Positions 41,570 to 53,288 of a DNA stretch of 64,000 nucleotides are shown here, piece by piece. The notes beneath the pieces are model-generated. The model searched no databases and was not told the DNA's origin. It saw only the letters and a program-made list of their open reading frames with translations. The DNA is from Parastagonospora avenae f. sp. tritici 18332-5 (Eukaryota > Ascomycota > Dothideomycetes > Pleosporales > Phaeosphaeriaceae). Where the stretch lies: positions 62,001 to 126,000 of the forward strand of contig JAFJTR010000015.1 in assembly GCA_022559985.1 (NCBI GenBank), written 5' to 3'. How positions within the stretch are numbered: position 1 is the stretch's first letter; every line of letters begins with the position of its first letter. The translations under genes and the position numbers were made by a program.

Positions 41570-44508
41570 TTAGAGTAATTGCGTACCGCTCATCGCGTAA
41601 TCTCCATTTTCTCCATGTTCTCCATGGTGGCAACGCCGCTTGAAAGGCGGCACAATGTTGTCCTGCCCGCATGTGGATGGAAAGTGAAACACTTCCTTGA
41701 TTATGTCCTGGCCCCTCTTCGAGTGTGTACCAGAGTTTGCAGCGGTCATGACGGTAGGAACGTAACCATTACCACGGCTGTATATCACGAACTCTTTCAA
41801 GGTGTCAAGTGGGAAGTCGATAAGTCGCGCCTGGAGCATTCGGGCCTTGTTGGCATAGATCTCGCTGATGCTTCCTGGGATTAAAGGGATCTGTGAAGCA
41901 AGCTTTGTGACATTCTCCAGGATACCAGCTTCCAGATTCAGTGCCGTGGCGGTAACCTCTTCGAGAATGTTGTTGGATGCGCTGTAGATGCTGCGCTGAT
42001 TGACCGCTGAGAACTTGTCGTCGGCAAGACATAAGCGTGTGATGATCTCGCGAAAGACGGTTCGTCGCATTTTCTCTGGGAGCGCGATACTGTCGTTGTT
42101 ATGAAGAGCGGGATCAACGAGAGCACCTTGCTCACTGAGGTCGAGCAGCTTCAGCCGGTACTGCAGATAATAGACTCCGCTGTCTGAAACGAGCTTATGT
42201 TGCGCTTCGGCGTCTTTCAGCTATGCATCTACACTCGACCAACACTCATGCATGTCTCTCAGTCTCTCAGCTGAGTTCTGTCTCACTGTGACAATCTGGC
42301 GCTCTAGAGAGGCATGGCCGGCGCTGAATCTCGAATGGCAAGTTCCACTGAAGATTTGTATGCCGCGAGCGAGGCCCTTCCCGCCTGAACGTCTTGTCCG
42401 AATTTTTTTTGCTTGAATAACTTCGATGCTGCTGGCCATGTCTTGCAAGACTTCCCAATCGACCACTGTGTCATTTGGGAACAGAGTTGACCCACCGTAT
42501 CTTGAGAGGTCCATCTTGTCGTATGTACCTTGCGCCATGAGTAAAACCATTCGAAGGTACGCCTTTGCGATGGCCTCGAAGATTTCCAATAAAGAAGCGG
42601 TGCGGTCCGCTGTTGGTAGACCAGCTGAAATGGTGTCTGACACCGGGGTGATCAGGGTGAGTTCCAGATTGAATTCTGCCACCAGGAAGGGTAGGACAAT
42701 TTTTTCAAACCAAGGGCGAAATTTCCAGACGTCCGGGAGACTTCTACAAGCCTCGGTGAGATTGGTGAACTCCTTGTATTTCTCTCGGATTTTCGGGTTT
42801 TGGCCATCATCCAACTTCTCAAACTAATCTTTATGGTTGAGAATTCGATGGCTCAGACGCGAGGCCCAACCAGGGATATCCAATGCGCTCGGACAAAAGG
42901 ATTCGAACCATGCTTGAGTTGTTGCAATTTTCTCGTTTCGCCGCACAGTCTTACGGATGCCGCAGAAGAGCCCGTTATCAAAGTCCTCGCTGGCAGGGAG
43001 ATCGAAAATCTCAGGATCGCTTTGTACGACAGTCGGCTTACTCCACTCCGAATACTTTCCATCGCCAGCCTTGCGCTTCATGCCCACATTGAGAGTCGTC
43101 AAGGGCCCTGCCGTGGCAGCGTGAGCTGTTATAAAGTCTTTCACATTCAGGGGAAGCGGTTGTGCGTCGACGTTGGTGGTGACGGATGCTGGTACATCGA
43201 CCATTCGGGCACCCGCAGATATAGCTGCGACCTGCGTCGAGCTTGAGGCTGTTGGCTGTTGGACATGTGTAGCTGGCTGGTGCGTCGTCCGTCTGGGCAT
43301 CTGTGGTGCTGTTTGCTGCAATTGGAGCAATCGCACCAGCCGTGAGTGAAGGAGGTAGGCTTGCAGATGCAGGAGTAACGCGAACATTGGAGCCTCCACT
43401 GAGGTTTTGCGTCGTCGCTTGTGCGTTGAGAGCGATCGCGGGTGTAGTAGCGATAACGCCGTCCATACCCGTATCCAGGGTAATCGGGGCTGTAGCTTGA
43501 ACTTTGACGGTAAGTGCCGGGAGTGTGCTTGTAGAAGTGCCTGCAGTCTTGTCTTCATCCTGATGTTTACGGGTGGCAGGACTTTCAGCCGAGGTCTCTT
43601 GAATAGTATCTTGCGGAAATCCTTGAGGCGCCGGTTGTGGAGCTGGAGCTGGCGATGCGGTCATCAAATTTGGCAGTGAATGCGACTTGATGGAGGTCGG
43701 GCTCTGCTGTTGCGCAGAAAGAGGGGCCCTTGCAGCTGGCGAAGGGGTTGGTGGTGGTGAAGATGACGGTGTCGAAGAGGAAGAAGATGGGAAGGATGGA
43801 GGAGGCGACGAAGGCGGCGTCGCGACCAATGGTGGGGATGATGGCGGAGTTGAACGACATGGCGATGGCGCACTACATGTCGAGCTTGGAGAGGGAGGTG
43901 AGGTAGATGATTCGTCACACTTAGGGGCCTTCGCCTTGATGTGCAGGGGCGTGAGCTGCTTTGAGCTTTGCTCAAACATGGCTTGACCTTTTCGGTTGTC
44001 ATGCGATGTGACGCTGACGTTCCTGCCAGTTGGGTCCCAAAAGGGCTTCGAATCAGGCGACGACGACACTTCGGAACCGAGCCCGAGGGTTCTGATGCCT
44101 TCTGTCACCGAAATTAGACCTCTCTTGATGACCCAAGGCTGAGGCGGCTGAGGCGTCGATTCCTCATCATCGCTGGAGTCCTCAGGTGTTGTCTCACGCC
44201 ATGCCGGCACTGACTTCTGACCATAACTCTTACATCCCTTAGATATGTTAGACATGTCGTCTATGTACGGTAAAAGTTTCTTACAGTTACCTCGTAAGCC
44301 ATCTTGAACTACACCTTCTGTGCCCCGAACGTACTGTCATCAAAGCCGCAAACACGCGCTCCGAATCGTTGGACCTCTCCTCGAGCTTTCGCAACAGTGT
44401 TGCAATCACGGGCTCGAGCTCTGAGGCGACCAGCTTTGCGGTGCGGTCCGCGCTCTCCTCCAGCAGCTTGCGGACATCTGCGAGCGGGATGGAGATAGGT
44501 GTCGCCAT
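41570..44508 (-). pseudogene. large disrupted hypothetical gene
   Basis: From ATG 44508 the sequence MATPISIPLADVRKLLEES to SERVFAALMT is followed by a plausible gtacgt donor. A Pro/Ser/Thr-rich region (44255 to about 43300) is next, then in another frame MKRKAGDGKYSEWSKPTV and WFESFCPSALDIP. Coding then continues straight through a TAG (42824-42826) into FEKLDDGQNPKIREKY. Frame changes follow around a T8 run (42403-42410 on plus), and a second TAG stands at 42221-42223 before LKDAEAQHKLVSDSGVYY. The last piece ends at 41570. An alternative intron (donor gtgaga near 42283, acceptor gcatag) could remove the second stop. A low-complexity N-terminus and helical C-terminus are visible; no family is recognised. 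Most likely a decayed gene of about 900 aa. Confidence 0.5.
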
Positions 44509-45776
44509 GATGGCGGTGGGAAATTGTAGGTGTTTCAGGAAGTGTGACCAAGGGCGAGCAGTGTTCGCTTAAAAAGCGCGTGGTTGAGAGAGAAATGGCT
44601 AGAGTGGGAACTCAAGCCCTTGGAGGGTCAAGATAGAGCAAAGTCAGCAGCACGTGGCAAGTCGAGTGCGCGAAGATCACGTCATTGGTGCATCCTTTGA
44701 CAGAATTCGGGGGCCGGATGAGTCACCTTTATCGGCTCTAAGTCTGGTGTTTCTATGACGGATGCATTGTCGACTCATGCCAAGCACCTGGGCAGTGAAT
44801 GAGTGCTCACGTGAGCAACATCCAGCACACATACAGACCATTTGACCAAGACCACAGCAAACATCTAGATCCAACCTGGGGGCTGCCGTGGCACGCTTAG
44901 AATATCCTTTCAATCTTAACGTCCATTGTGTCAAGCGTCAAGGTTGGGGAGAATCATCTAATATTAGGCTATGGGATAGAGAGGCCTATGTACGGAATGG
45001 AGCACGCACTAGTCCCAATGGGGAAGTGCGTGAGAGCAAACATGCGGTGGAACCTGGGGCAAACAGTACCGGCCCGTGCGGGAGACCCCACGGCCAACAC
45101 ATTGTATTCTTCCAGTGTATGTTTTGTGAGCTCCATTGCACTTGAACTTTTCATACTGGTGGCCACAGTTGATCATTAAGGGATTGCATAAACTTTAAGT
45201 GATTCAAACGAGCTAAAGAGTCGTGTTGCAGAATCCATTGTCGAAGGTCAGGTTGTGATCGAGAACATCCTCGGCGGGGATGTAGATGGATAGATAGAAG
45301 CTAAATAGCATGAAGATTCCGGCTGGGTTACGCTTAAGCAGGGTGTTCCTATCTGCTTCTGATTAGCATGGGATGCGAAGATAATCAAGGTACCGCGATA
45401 TGTCGTAAACTTTGTTGCGAGTGTCGTAACCAATTCCAATTGATCGTGTACTACAACCTTATCGACGGAGGACTACTCGTCCGCTAGAAAGAGATTGTAG
45501 GATGATCTCCTTGCATTCAGACATGGACTAACAAGAACGTACATTATCAGTTGCGATGGCCCCACATGACGACTGAAGGGGTTGGACATGCATCCTGAGT
45601 GCGGGGAACACGACGCACCTACTTCAAATGATTGGCCAGGAAGCGAATTGCTTCGCTCGTCGGCTTGAAGCTACCGGAAGTACATCAAGGCAGTCCTGTC
45701 CATCAGTCTAAGCACATACCTAAGAGCCCCCATCGTCACTCTTGCACTCTCTCGACTGCGAATAACATCGAGCAAG
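44509..45776. other. divergent intergenic region
   Basis: About 1.27 kb with only short frames. It separates the disrupted gene (minus) from the dioxygenase gene (plus) and should hold both promoters. Confidence 0.4.
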
Positions 45777-46868
45777 ATGCCAGGTCCACTCGCCGAAGCT
45801 TCACACTTCAGAACCATTACCGTTAAGGAACTTCATCCCAGCTATGGCGCAGAGATACTCGTAACCAATTTCGAGAATGTGACCGACAAGCAGTTTCAAG
45901 AGATCAAGGCTGCTATGGCCAAGGTATTACCTTCTAAGGTACTTGGCACGATATGCTTCTAACCACCAAATCTGCTACAGTATGGCGTTCTGATTTTCCG
46001 CAACACTGGGCTATCCGATGCCCAACATGTCGAATTCTCGTCACGCATCGGTGCGCTCGACAACGTACGTCGGTATCTGACTGGCGGGCGGAAACTGCGA
46101 TATACGCATTACGAGCTGTTCGATGCCGGAAATGTGGACGAGGAGGGCAATGCCATCGATCCAGAATCACCTCGCGCGCACTACAACAAAGGAAACGCCT
46201 TATTTCATGTCGATTCGAGCTTTAACCCACGTCGAGCGAGCTGGTCGTTGCTGCGCGCAGTGAAACTACCGCCGCCGGGGATGGGAGGTGAGACAGAATT
46301 CGCTGATAGTCGAACAGCATGGGACGACTTAGATGAAGATTTCAAGAAAGGACTCCTCGATCGCGACCTGGTTGGCGCGCACACGCTCTTGCACTCGCGC
46401 AAACTGGGATCACCCGAATTCTTCGCAGACTTAGTACCTGAGTCTGAACCAATGATGAGGCACAAGATCGTGCAGACTCACGAGCCGTCTGGTCGCACGA
46501 ACCTGTATCTCTCCACGCATTGCCATCATCTTGAGACGTCAGATTGCAAACCACTCCCCGAGAGCGAAAGTGCGGCGTTATTCAACCGATTGCTAAAGCA
46601 TGTGACACAGCCAAAGTATATTTTGAGTGTCGACTGGCTCAACGAGGGTGATATGGTTGCGTGGGACAATACTGCAGTCATGCATAGAGCGACTGGCGGT
46701 GGCTTTGAGGGTAAATTTGTGAGGGACATGCGGCGCACGACGGTGCATGACGACAGCTCTACGGCCTGGGGCTTGAATGCTGGACAAGAGGCGCGTGGGT
46801 TCGATTTGCAGGCCGCCAGTGGGAAGACCGTGGAAACGTCAGTGACCCCAGTGCAGATTAAAGTGTAG
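45777..46868 (+). CDS. TauD/TfdA-type Fe(II)/2-oxoglutarate dioxygenase
   Basis: Exons 45777..45923 and 45981..46868 give 344 aa. The 57-nt intron (gtatta donor, ctacag acceptor) is in phase 0. The iron triad is visible as HVDSSF (His about 125, Asp 127) and the distal His in AVMHRATGG (about 284). The 2-oxoglutarate-binding Arg is in VRDMRRTTVHDD (about 299). Length and layout (N-terminal KELHPSYGAEI, then YGVLIFRNTGL) match fungal relatives annotated as alpha-ketoglutarate-dependent 2,4-D or taurine dioxygenases. The reaction is hydroxylation of a small substrate coupled to 2-oxoglutarate decarboxylation, probably cytosolic. The substrate cannot be read from sequence. Confidence 0.9.
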
Positions 46869-47216
46869 GGAATTTTGTTGTGTTGGAGATGCACACGCTC
46901 GTTGCGAGTGAAAGTCAGATATCGCGGAACCATGGGTAGTTCTCTAGGGATGATTTGAAGACCTTAATCCACGTGAGATAAGTCATTTGATGTTGTTGTT
47001 GGGACAAGAAGTGGCAGGAGAGAACCTTCATTGTCATGGTGCTTCAGCCAATCACGACGCATTACGTCATTGTTCGATCCAAGCCTCAGCCACTTTTGCC
47101 ATCCACCCCATGAATGATTCCATACCGCGAGACCTGAACTAATTCTGCTTCACGACACCCGACCTAGGTACCTAAAGATACCCTTCTCGTTGTACTGCAA
47201 TTTGTCCCCTTCCAAC
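46869..47216. other. intergenic, PAF-acetylhydrolase promoter
   Basis: Short spacer between two plus-strand genes. No gene or repeat was recognised. Confidence 0.4.
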
Positions 47217-48753
47217 ATGGTCTTCGGCCTGAGCCGCCTAACGCCGCGCCGCGTCATTATCTTCACATCCGCATCAGTACTTTTCTGGTTATTCGTCTTC
47301 AGCTTAACGCCCATTACCTCGCCGCTTCCACCATACACTGGACCTCATGAGGTCGGTATCCTGGATGTAGAGACTGAAGTACAGAAGAGGGTCATTCATG
47401 ACGCGATATTGAAGGAGACGGGAGAGAATGCATTCGAATTGTCAACACTGGCCATAACGCTTTACTACCCATCGTCATTACCACTAGCATCGCCCAGTAG
47501 ACGACCCTGGGCACGTCCGTGGCTTCCGCAGCCCATCTCTCTTATTGGTACAGGATACGCTCGTCTTGCCGGCATTTCGTTCGCACCGCTGCAGTCGTTG
47601 TTTACTTTTGGTCTGTGGCTGCTTGGATCTAGCGCCGTAATCCCAGGTGTTGTCGATGCGCCCATCCTCAACAGTGCGGAGAAGAATTTGGGTGACGGCG
47701 CTGGAGCTGGAGACCTGGGCAAGGTCATTGAGCAGGAACATCAAGAACTGAAGCGCGATGATGATGTTGGCACTTTGCCATGTATAGTCTTCACGCATGG
47801 TATGGCTGGTATGAGCCAGAGCTACTCGCACTATCTTGGTAGCCTCGCTAGTCATGGCTACGTCGTAGCCGCAGTAGAACACCGTGACGGAAGTGGCCCA
47901 GGAACAATCGTCCACTACCCCGATGGCAAAGAGAAAAAGGTCTGGCACATGAAGTTGAAAGACTTGAAGTCCGACCCACCCATGACCGATCTGGACCTCA
48001 AGGCCGCACAGCTCGCATTCCGCGAAGCTGAAATCAGCGAGACCATCAAGCTATTCGCTCAACTTAACACCGGCGATGCACCAGTCGTCAACCTGAAACC
48101 TGAATCTCCTCGCGAGGCTCTTCCTGGCTTCAAGGGCCGTCTCAATCTCGCTGCTGTCACTGTAGCCGGCCATTCCTACGGCGCTACAGGCGCCATGCAA
48201 GCCCTGAAAGCCGCTGGAACCAAAGCCATGCCCATCAACGGCGGCATCGCGCTCGACCCCGGCAAAGGATCTGGCCCACTCAACAAAGATATCGACGTAC
48301 CTGTGCTGGTCATGCAAAGTGGCGAGTGGACGGAGAAGCAAGTAGACTTTTACGGACAAGGGCAGCACTTCGACGTAGTCCGACGAATTATTGAAAGCGT
48401 GAAGGAAGGGTGGTTCATGACATTGAGTAAGCTCACCTCCTCCTATTCCTCTTTCTAAATGCTAATATGAGACAGGTGGAACTGCGCACCCATCCTGCAC
48501 CGACGCTCCATTAATTGTTCCATGGATTATGAAGATGGTCACGGGCACGACGCTGAACCCACGCACCGCTCTGTTCAATTACATCGACGCTTCTTTGAAG
48601 TTCCTCGAGTATCTGCAAACGGGCGAGAAGAAGGGCGTGCTGGCGAGCCCAGTGACGAGTAAGACCGGGCCGCTGGGTGATGCGGAGAAGCGCGAGAAGT
48701 TCGATGGTCAGCATGGTGCGGAATGGGAGGTCCACGTTGTTCCAAAAGAGTAG
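47217..48753 (+). CDS. PAF acetylhydrolase-like phospholipase (group II/plasma type)
   Basis: Exons 47217..48426 and 48476..48753 give 495 aa. The 49-nt intron has gtaagc and gacag ends. A hydrophobic N-terminal segment (about residues 12-32) suggests a signal anchor. The alpha/beta-hydrolase core shows the oxyanion strand CIVFTHGMAGM, the nucleophile elbow AGHSYGATGA (Ser about 320), a strand with an acid candidate in GGIALDPGKG, and the C-terminal His candidate in GTAHPSCTDAPL. This is the platelet-activating-factor acetylhydrolase isoform II family, which removes short or oxidised sn-2 acyl chains from phospholipids. The first ATG of the frame is at 47217. It is convergent with las21, 200 bp apart. 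Confidence 0.88.
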
Positions 48754-48953
48754 TGTATTCACCCAGGGTGTAAGAGTATTCATATTAATGATGAGCATTA
48801 ACCTCGTATGACATCGAATCTAGCAATATGTTACACACTTGGACGATTGCTGCAGTCGATGTACACATTCGAGGCTGCCTCGATCTACTATACCCACTCG
48901 TAAATATATACAACAATTATCTCTACCCGCACATTTCACCCCCCTTCACTGCT

Positions 48954-51900
48954 CTACCACGTCCCAACCCACCACGCAAACCCACCCAACCCCACCGTAA
49001 CCCCCAAATGCCACGCGAGCCCCCACGCCATCGCAAACAAAAACTTCGGGCTAAACACCGTCCAAATGAAAAGATGCTGCCGCAGCGCCGTACAAGCCAC
49101 CATAACACTCGTCAACATAACACCCGTCCAGAAAGTCAGCAGACACGCTTGCCCAACCCAAGTCCTTTGGTCCTTCCTGTCATCGCGACTCTTCTCCTCC
49201 TTGCGCGCCATATCGTTTAAGAAACTGTGTTCCTGTGCGATCCAATCCGCCTTGTGCAGTTCGGCGGTGTTGATGAAGCGCTGCTGTTTGCCGTGGGCGC
49301 CGAGGAGGAGAATGCCGGCGAGCGACCAGTAGACGGGCCCGGCCCAGTTGGAGAGAAAGACGAGTAGGCCGACGGCGAGGACGTTGTAGCCGGAGACGCC
49401 GTTGTAGGAGTTGGAGAGGTCGATGGAGGAGATGGAGTTGCTGTTGCCGAGGGCGAAGAAGGAGGTTTGAGTTAGGAGGAGGGTGGTGAGGGTTATGGCG
49501 GTCGGGGAGAGGTCGATTGTTGCTCGGGGGAGGTTAGATGGGTGGGAGAGGAGGGGTGAGGGGGCTTACTGAGGAAGAAGAATTGCAGGCGGAAGAGCAT
49601 GTAGAGGGGTATATTGTGGGCTTTTGTTTGGGTGAGGAGGAAGAGGGTGGTGAGGTCGAAGAATGCTACAGCAAGGTCTGCCATGAGTTAGCGAGTGTCA
49701 ACGACTTCTATGGACGAAATTACATACCACCGTTGCCCTCTCGCCCTCTCTTTGCTCTTGTCCTGCTCCTCTGCCACTCAGTAAAGGCGATCCAGCCTCC
49801 ACTCAAGGCAATACCGCCGAAAACCATTTGCGCAAGACCGACGAGGTCGAGTGCTTCTAAAGAGTCCATCATACCTCCGGATAGACCGTAAGTGAGCTCA
49901 GGTGCATCTTTCGCAGTGAAGGCAAGCTTGAATGCGAAGGCTGTAGCCGTCAATGGCAGAACAGCGATCGTTCCCATCAGACGATTGACTTCGGTAGGTT
50001 CAGCATCCAAGCTTTTCTTGCCTTGGTCGCTGTCGAACGTAGCGATCGAGCGAGCAACATGTCCGGCCAAGCGAAGTGTGACGTCCATGTATGTCGCCCC
50101 GACTACGGACCAGAGCACAAAGCTGTTGCCGTGGAAGACACCGCTGTTGACTATGTCATCTGCTCCAGCATACTTCTGGCCCGTCTGATTCCATCTACGT
50201 ATTACTCTGTGTAGGACGAGAGCCATTAGCGCGGGGTGGAACATCCACCGATTCGTCCAGGCTTTGCGCTGGCTCTCGATGAAGACAACGAAGAACCAGC
50301 CCGATGTGGCCCAGTACCAGAAGTTGTGCTCTTCTTCGACATAGGAAGATGCGAACATAAGGACGCCGTAGAGCGCAAGCGTCATCGTGCAGTAGACACC
50401 GGCTGGTGAGATCGGACGAAGCTTGGGTAGCGTGAAGAAGCTCAAGCAGCATATGAGGAATGCAAGAGCACTGCCGATGAACAGGCGAGGCACGTCGTAG
50501 TTGGAAGCTGCACCGGACATGCTTTCTTGAGCATCGCGCATGAACTAGGAGATATCAGTCATTGTACGACAAGTGGTGTTTGACCGAGCTATGTTTGGCA
50601 ACGCAAATTCCATACCTTGTAAAGGCTGTCCGACATCGCACTGCGATTTACAAAGCCCTTCACCACATCTTGCCAGGCGCATGCTAGCGATTGACCGTCA
50701 TTCAGGTTCTGGGCCTTTCACACATCAGTAAGCATCCTTGCTAGATCTGAATCGCGACCTACCTTGCCACATTCGAACCCCATTTCCTTAGGTGTGACCA
50801 TCTTCTCGTCGAACCTCAAGCTCGAGAACTTGGCTTGTACAATCTTCTTGATCTGGATCGCATTGCGGTACAACAGCTGGAGTTGATCCTCATCTGGCCT
50901 CGTCAGATTGAAAATCGGTACCCAGTCATGGTACTCACCTCTATCCCAGAATCCCAGGAAATCTTCCAGAAACACACCGAGGTTGTTCTTTGGTACGGGG
51001 AAACCCAGTAGACCAGCGACGGTGGGTGCAATGTCACTTTGCTCAACTGTCCGGTAGTAGTCAAATTCAGTGCCGGCTTTCGGTGTTGTTGGACTGTCTC
51101 GTCTTGATTGTTTTGTGACCTGGGTGAGCTTCGGGCTCATGAAGACAAGTGCAGGTGATGTCTCGCCGGGCGAGGATCCGCCGTGATTGCCACCTTCGTT
51201 CATGCCGTGATCGCCGCAGATGACAAACAAAGTGTTCGCAAGGTGATCTTCATTCTCAATGGCATTGTAGATGGTTCGGACCATTTCGTCCATCTCCTTT
51301 TGCTTGGGAACCATGTTGGGGCTATTCTTGTCAGCATGATCCTCATCCTAGATTGCTTTCGAATGACCTTTTAGGACCAGCCTTATGCCCAATATGATCG
51401 AGACCCAGATAGTGCAATATCATCGCGTTCCAGTCACTGTTCAGCAACTCCTCGGGAATATGTCTCGTCACGTTATTATCCACTTCTGTAAAGTCCTGCA
51501 CGCGCCATGAGAGTCAACATTGTATTCTTCCTATGTACACTGGGTGGATGCTGCGCACTGACCGAAACAAAGAAACTGCTTGTCCCATCTGCGCGCTCGA
51601 AGAAGTCTGGGAATAGCTTCAACCATGTGTCGTCGCCATACATGACCAGCTTTCCTTTGCCGTTGTCAAAGTCCTTGGCCTTGATCTGTGCAAGCCAGGT
51701 GTCTTGTGTGCCTAGCGTGGAGGTGGTGTCTGATTCGGCGAAGTTCAAAATTACGTCTACGAAGGAGGGAATGGAGCCCGTGGTGATGGCTTTGACGCGA
51801 GGCATCGTAATGGTAGGGGAGGTAGCATGAGCTGTGAAAGGCAGCGCGGTGCCGTCTCGAATCAGACTGGATGGCAATTAGCTATTTGAACCTTCTCTAC

Positions 51901-52183
51901 AGATCCATAAGTAGTCTTACCTCTGCACAAAGCTCATCCCACTCTCCTCACCAAACACGAAGTCGCTCCTCAGCGCATCCACGACCATGAAGACCAGCTT
52001 GTCGAAAGGCGCCTCGGGAATCTTCTGCGCGCCATCCCGCAACACGCTACTCATTTCTGTATCCTCATACAAAGCCAGTCCCGGCATGAATGGCTTATAC
52101 GGAAAGAAGCCCGTCGCAAACACCAGAATCGCAACCGGAATCAGCAGATTCGCCAGCGTGAGTAGAACTGTCCGGGCCGCCAT
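48954..52183 (-). CDS. las21: GPI ethanolamine phosphate transferase 2 (Las21/Gpi7)
   Basis: Eight exons in transcript order: 51921..52183, 51563..51866, 51368..51495, 50763..51321, 50616..50714, 49728..50544, 49570..49677 and 48954..49522. All are phase-consistent; total 948 aa. After an N-terminal membrane helix comes the alkaline-phosphatase-like catalytic domain in the ER lumen: MVVDALRSDFVFG (nucleophile region), VKAITTGSIPSF, HYLGLDHIGHKAGP and VICGDHGMNEGGNHGG with metal ligands. The C-terminal half (from about residue 450) has many membrane helices. The enzyme adds ethanolamine phosphate to the second mannose of GPI anchors. A gene for another GPI enzyme (Smp3-like) begins at 63606. 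It shares a divergent promoter with the FUN14 gene. Confidence 0.92.
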
Positions 52184-52709
52184 TGTCACGCTCTCACCTG
52201 CCAATTAAACTCTGAATAAAATCTTCAAAGCGATGGAACGTTGTATAAGGAGCGACATTAAACATGAAGAAAAAGCCATCATGGTGCAACTCCGCGACGC
52301 GACGTCTCCCAAACCCTCAATCCAGGGTCCACACCAGGCGCTCTATCCCCAATGCACTTAGCCGAGACGCCAGAGCAGCCAATGACATCACCAAAGCAAC
52401 GAAGCTCACATCCGCGGCGAGCGAGTTTGAGCAATTGACGGCTACATGTCTCGGACGCTGCGTACGAATTCTGTTCCGGTATTCAGACGCTTCAAGCAAG
52501 CAAGTATCGCTGCGTACTCCACATCAAGCACTCGACCAACGAACACCAGCCCAGCTACCACACACGTGGGATCAGCGCGCAAACCCCGGAGGATCACCAG
52601 GAGCCATCAACGGGATATAAAACACCAATTGACCGCCTACCTTGCGCATCAACAATACGTCCAACATCCCCTCAGCCAAATTACACATCCCCCATTCCGT
52701 TCCCCAACA
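52184..52709. promoter_or_regulatory. shared divergent promoter of las21 and FUN14 genes
   Basis: A 526-bp spacer between two ATGs pointing away from each other. A plus frame is open from an ATG at 52446 through to the FUN14 start, which would give an 88-residue basic N-terminal extension. No specific operator was recognised. Confidence 0.5.
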
Positions 52710-53288
52710 ATGGCATTCCTCCTCCCCGGTCTCCGCCGCGGCCTGATGCTCAGCACCCCTCTGATCCTCTCCACGCCGCTGCTGCTGCAATACCGGCAAT
52801 CCCAGCGCATCCGCTGCGACAGTGCAGACCCGATCAGCAAGATCAAAAACGACTTGATGGGCAACTACGCGTCTGAAGCACGGACGCCTGTCATCACCGA
52901 GTCTGGGGCGGCGAATCCACAGGCGATCCGGCAAATTAGTATGGGCTCGATTCTGGGAGTGTTGGGGGGGTTGGGGATTAGTGTGTTTAGCAAGCCGTTG
53001 GCGATTTTGATTGGGTTGGGGATTGTGGTTTTGCAGGTACGTGATGAAAGGGGATGGAAGGAAGTCTATTGGGGGTGTCTATATGCTATGTGTGGGAAGG
53101 ACGGAGATGGGACGATATGCTAACGGATATGCTAGGCCATTGAGTCCCGAGGGATCCACGTCATCCCATACTCTTTCCTGCAGCGGCGCTTCAAGCAGAC
53201 GAACGTGCGCTCGCTGGTGCGGGATAACGTCGCGTTCAAGCTATCTTTTGGCTTGACGTTTGCTCTGGCCGCGTTCGCCGAGTTCTAA
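52710..53288 (+). CDS. FUN14-family mitochondrial membrane protein
   Basis: Exons 52710..53036 and 53136..53288 give 159 aa. The 99-nt intron runs from gtacgt to gctag in phase 0. The N-terminus MAFLLPGLRRGLMLSTPL is basic and hydrophobic. The FUN14 core follows: GSILGVLGGLGISVFSKPLAILIGLGIVVLQ, then VIPYSFLQRRFKQTNVRSLVRDNVAFKLSFGLTFALAAF, giving two to three membrane helices with a Gly-zipper look. FUN14 proteins lie in the outer mitochondrial membrane; animal FUNDC1 is a mitophagy receptor, while the fungal role is poorly known. No LC3-type YxxL motif is obvious here. Its TAA is directly adjacent to the stop of the convergent importin gene. Confidence 0.88.

Noticed and set aside
43190..43330. 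43-nt intron to explain the frame change in the large disrupted gene
   Set aside because: The donor GTCGCA is poor and low-complexity sequence makes the switch point uncertain, so I kept it only as a possibility.
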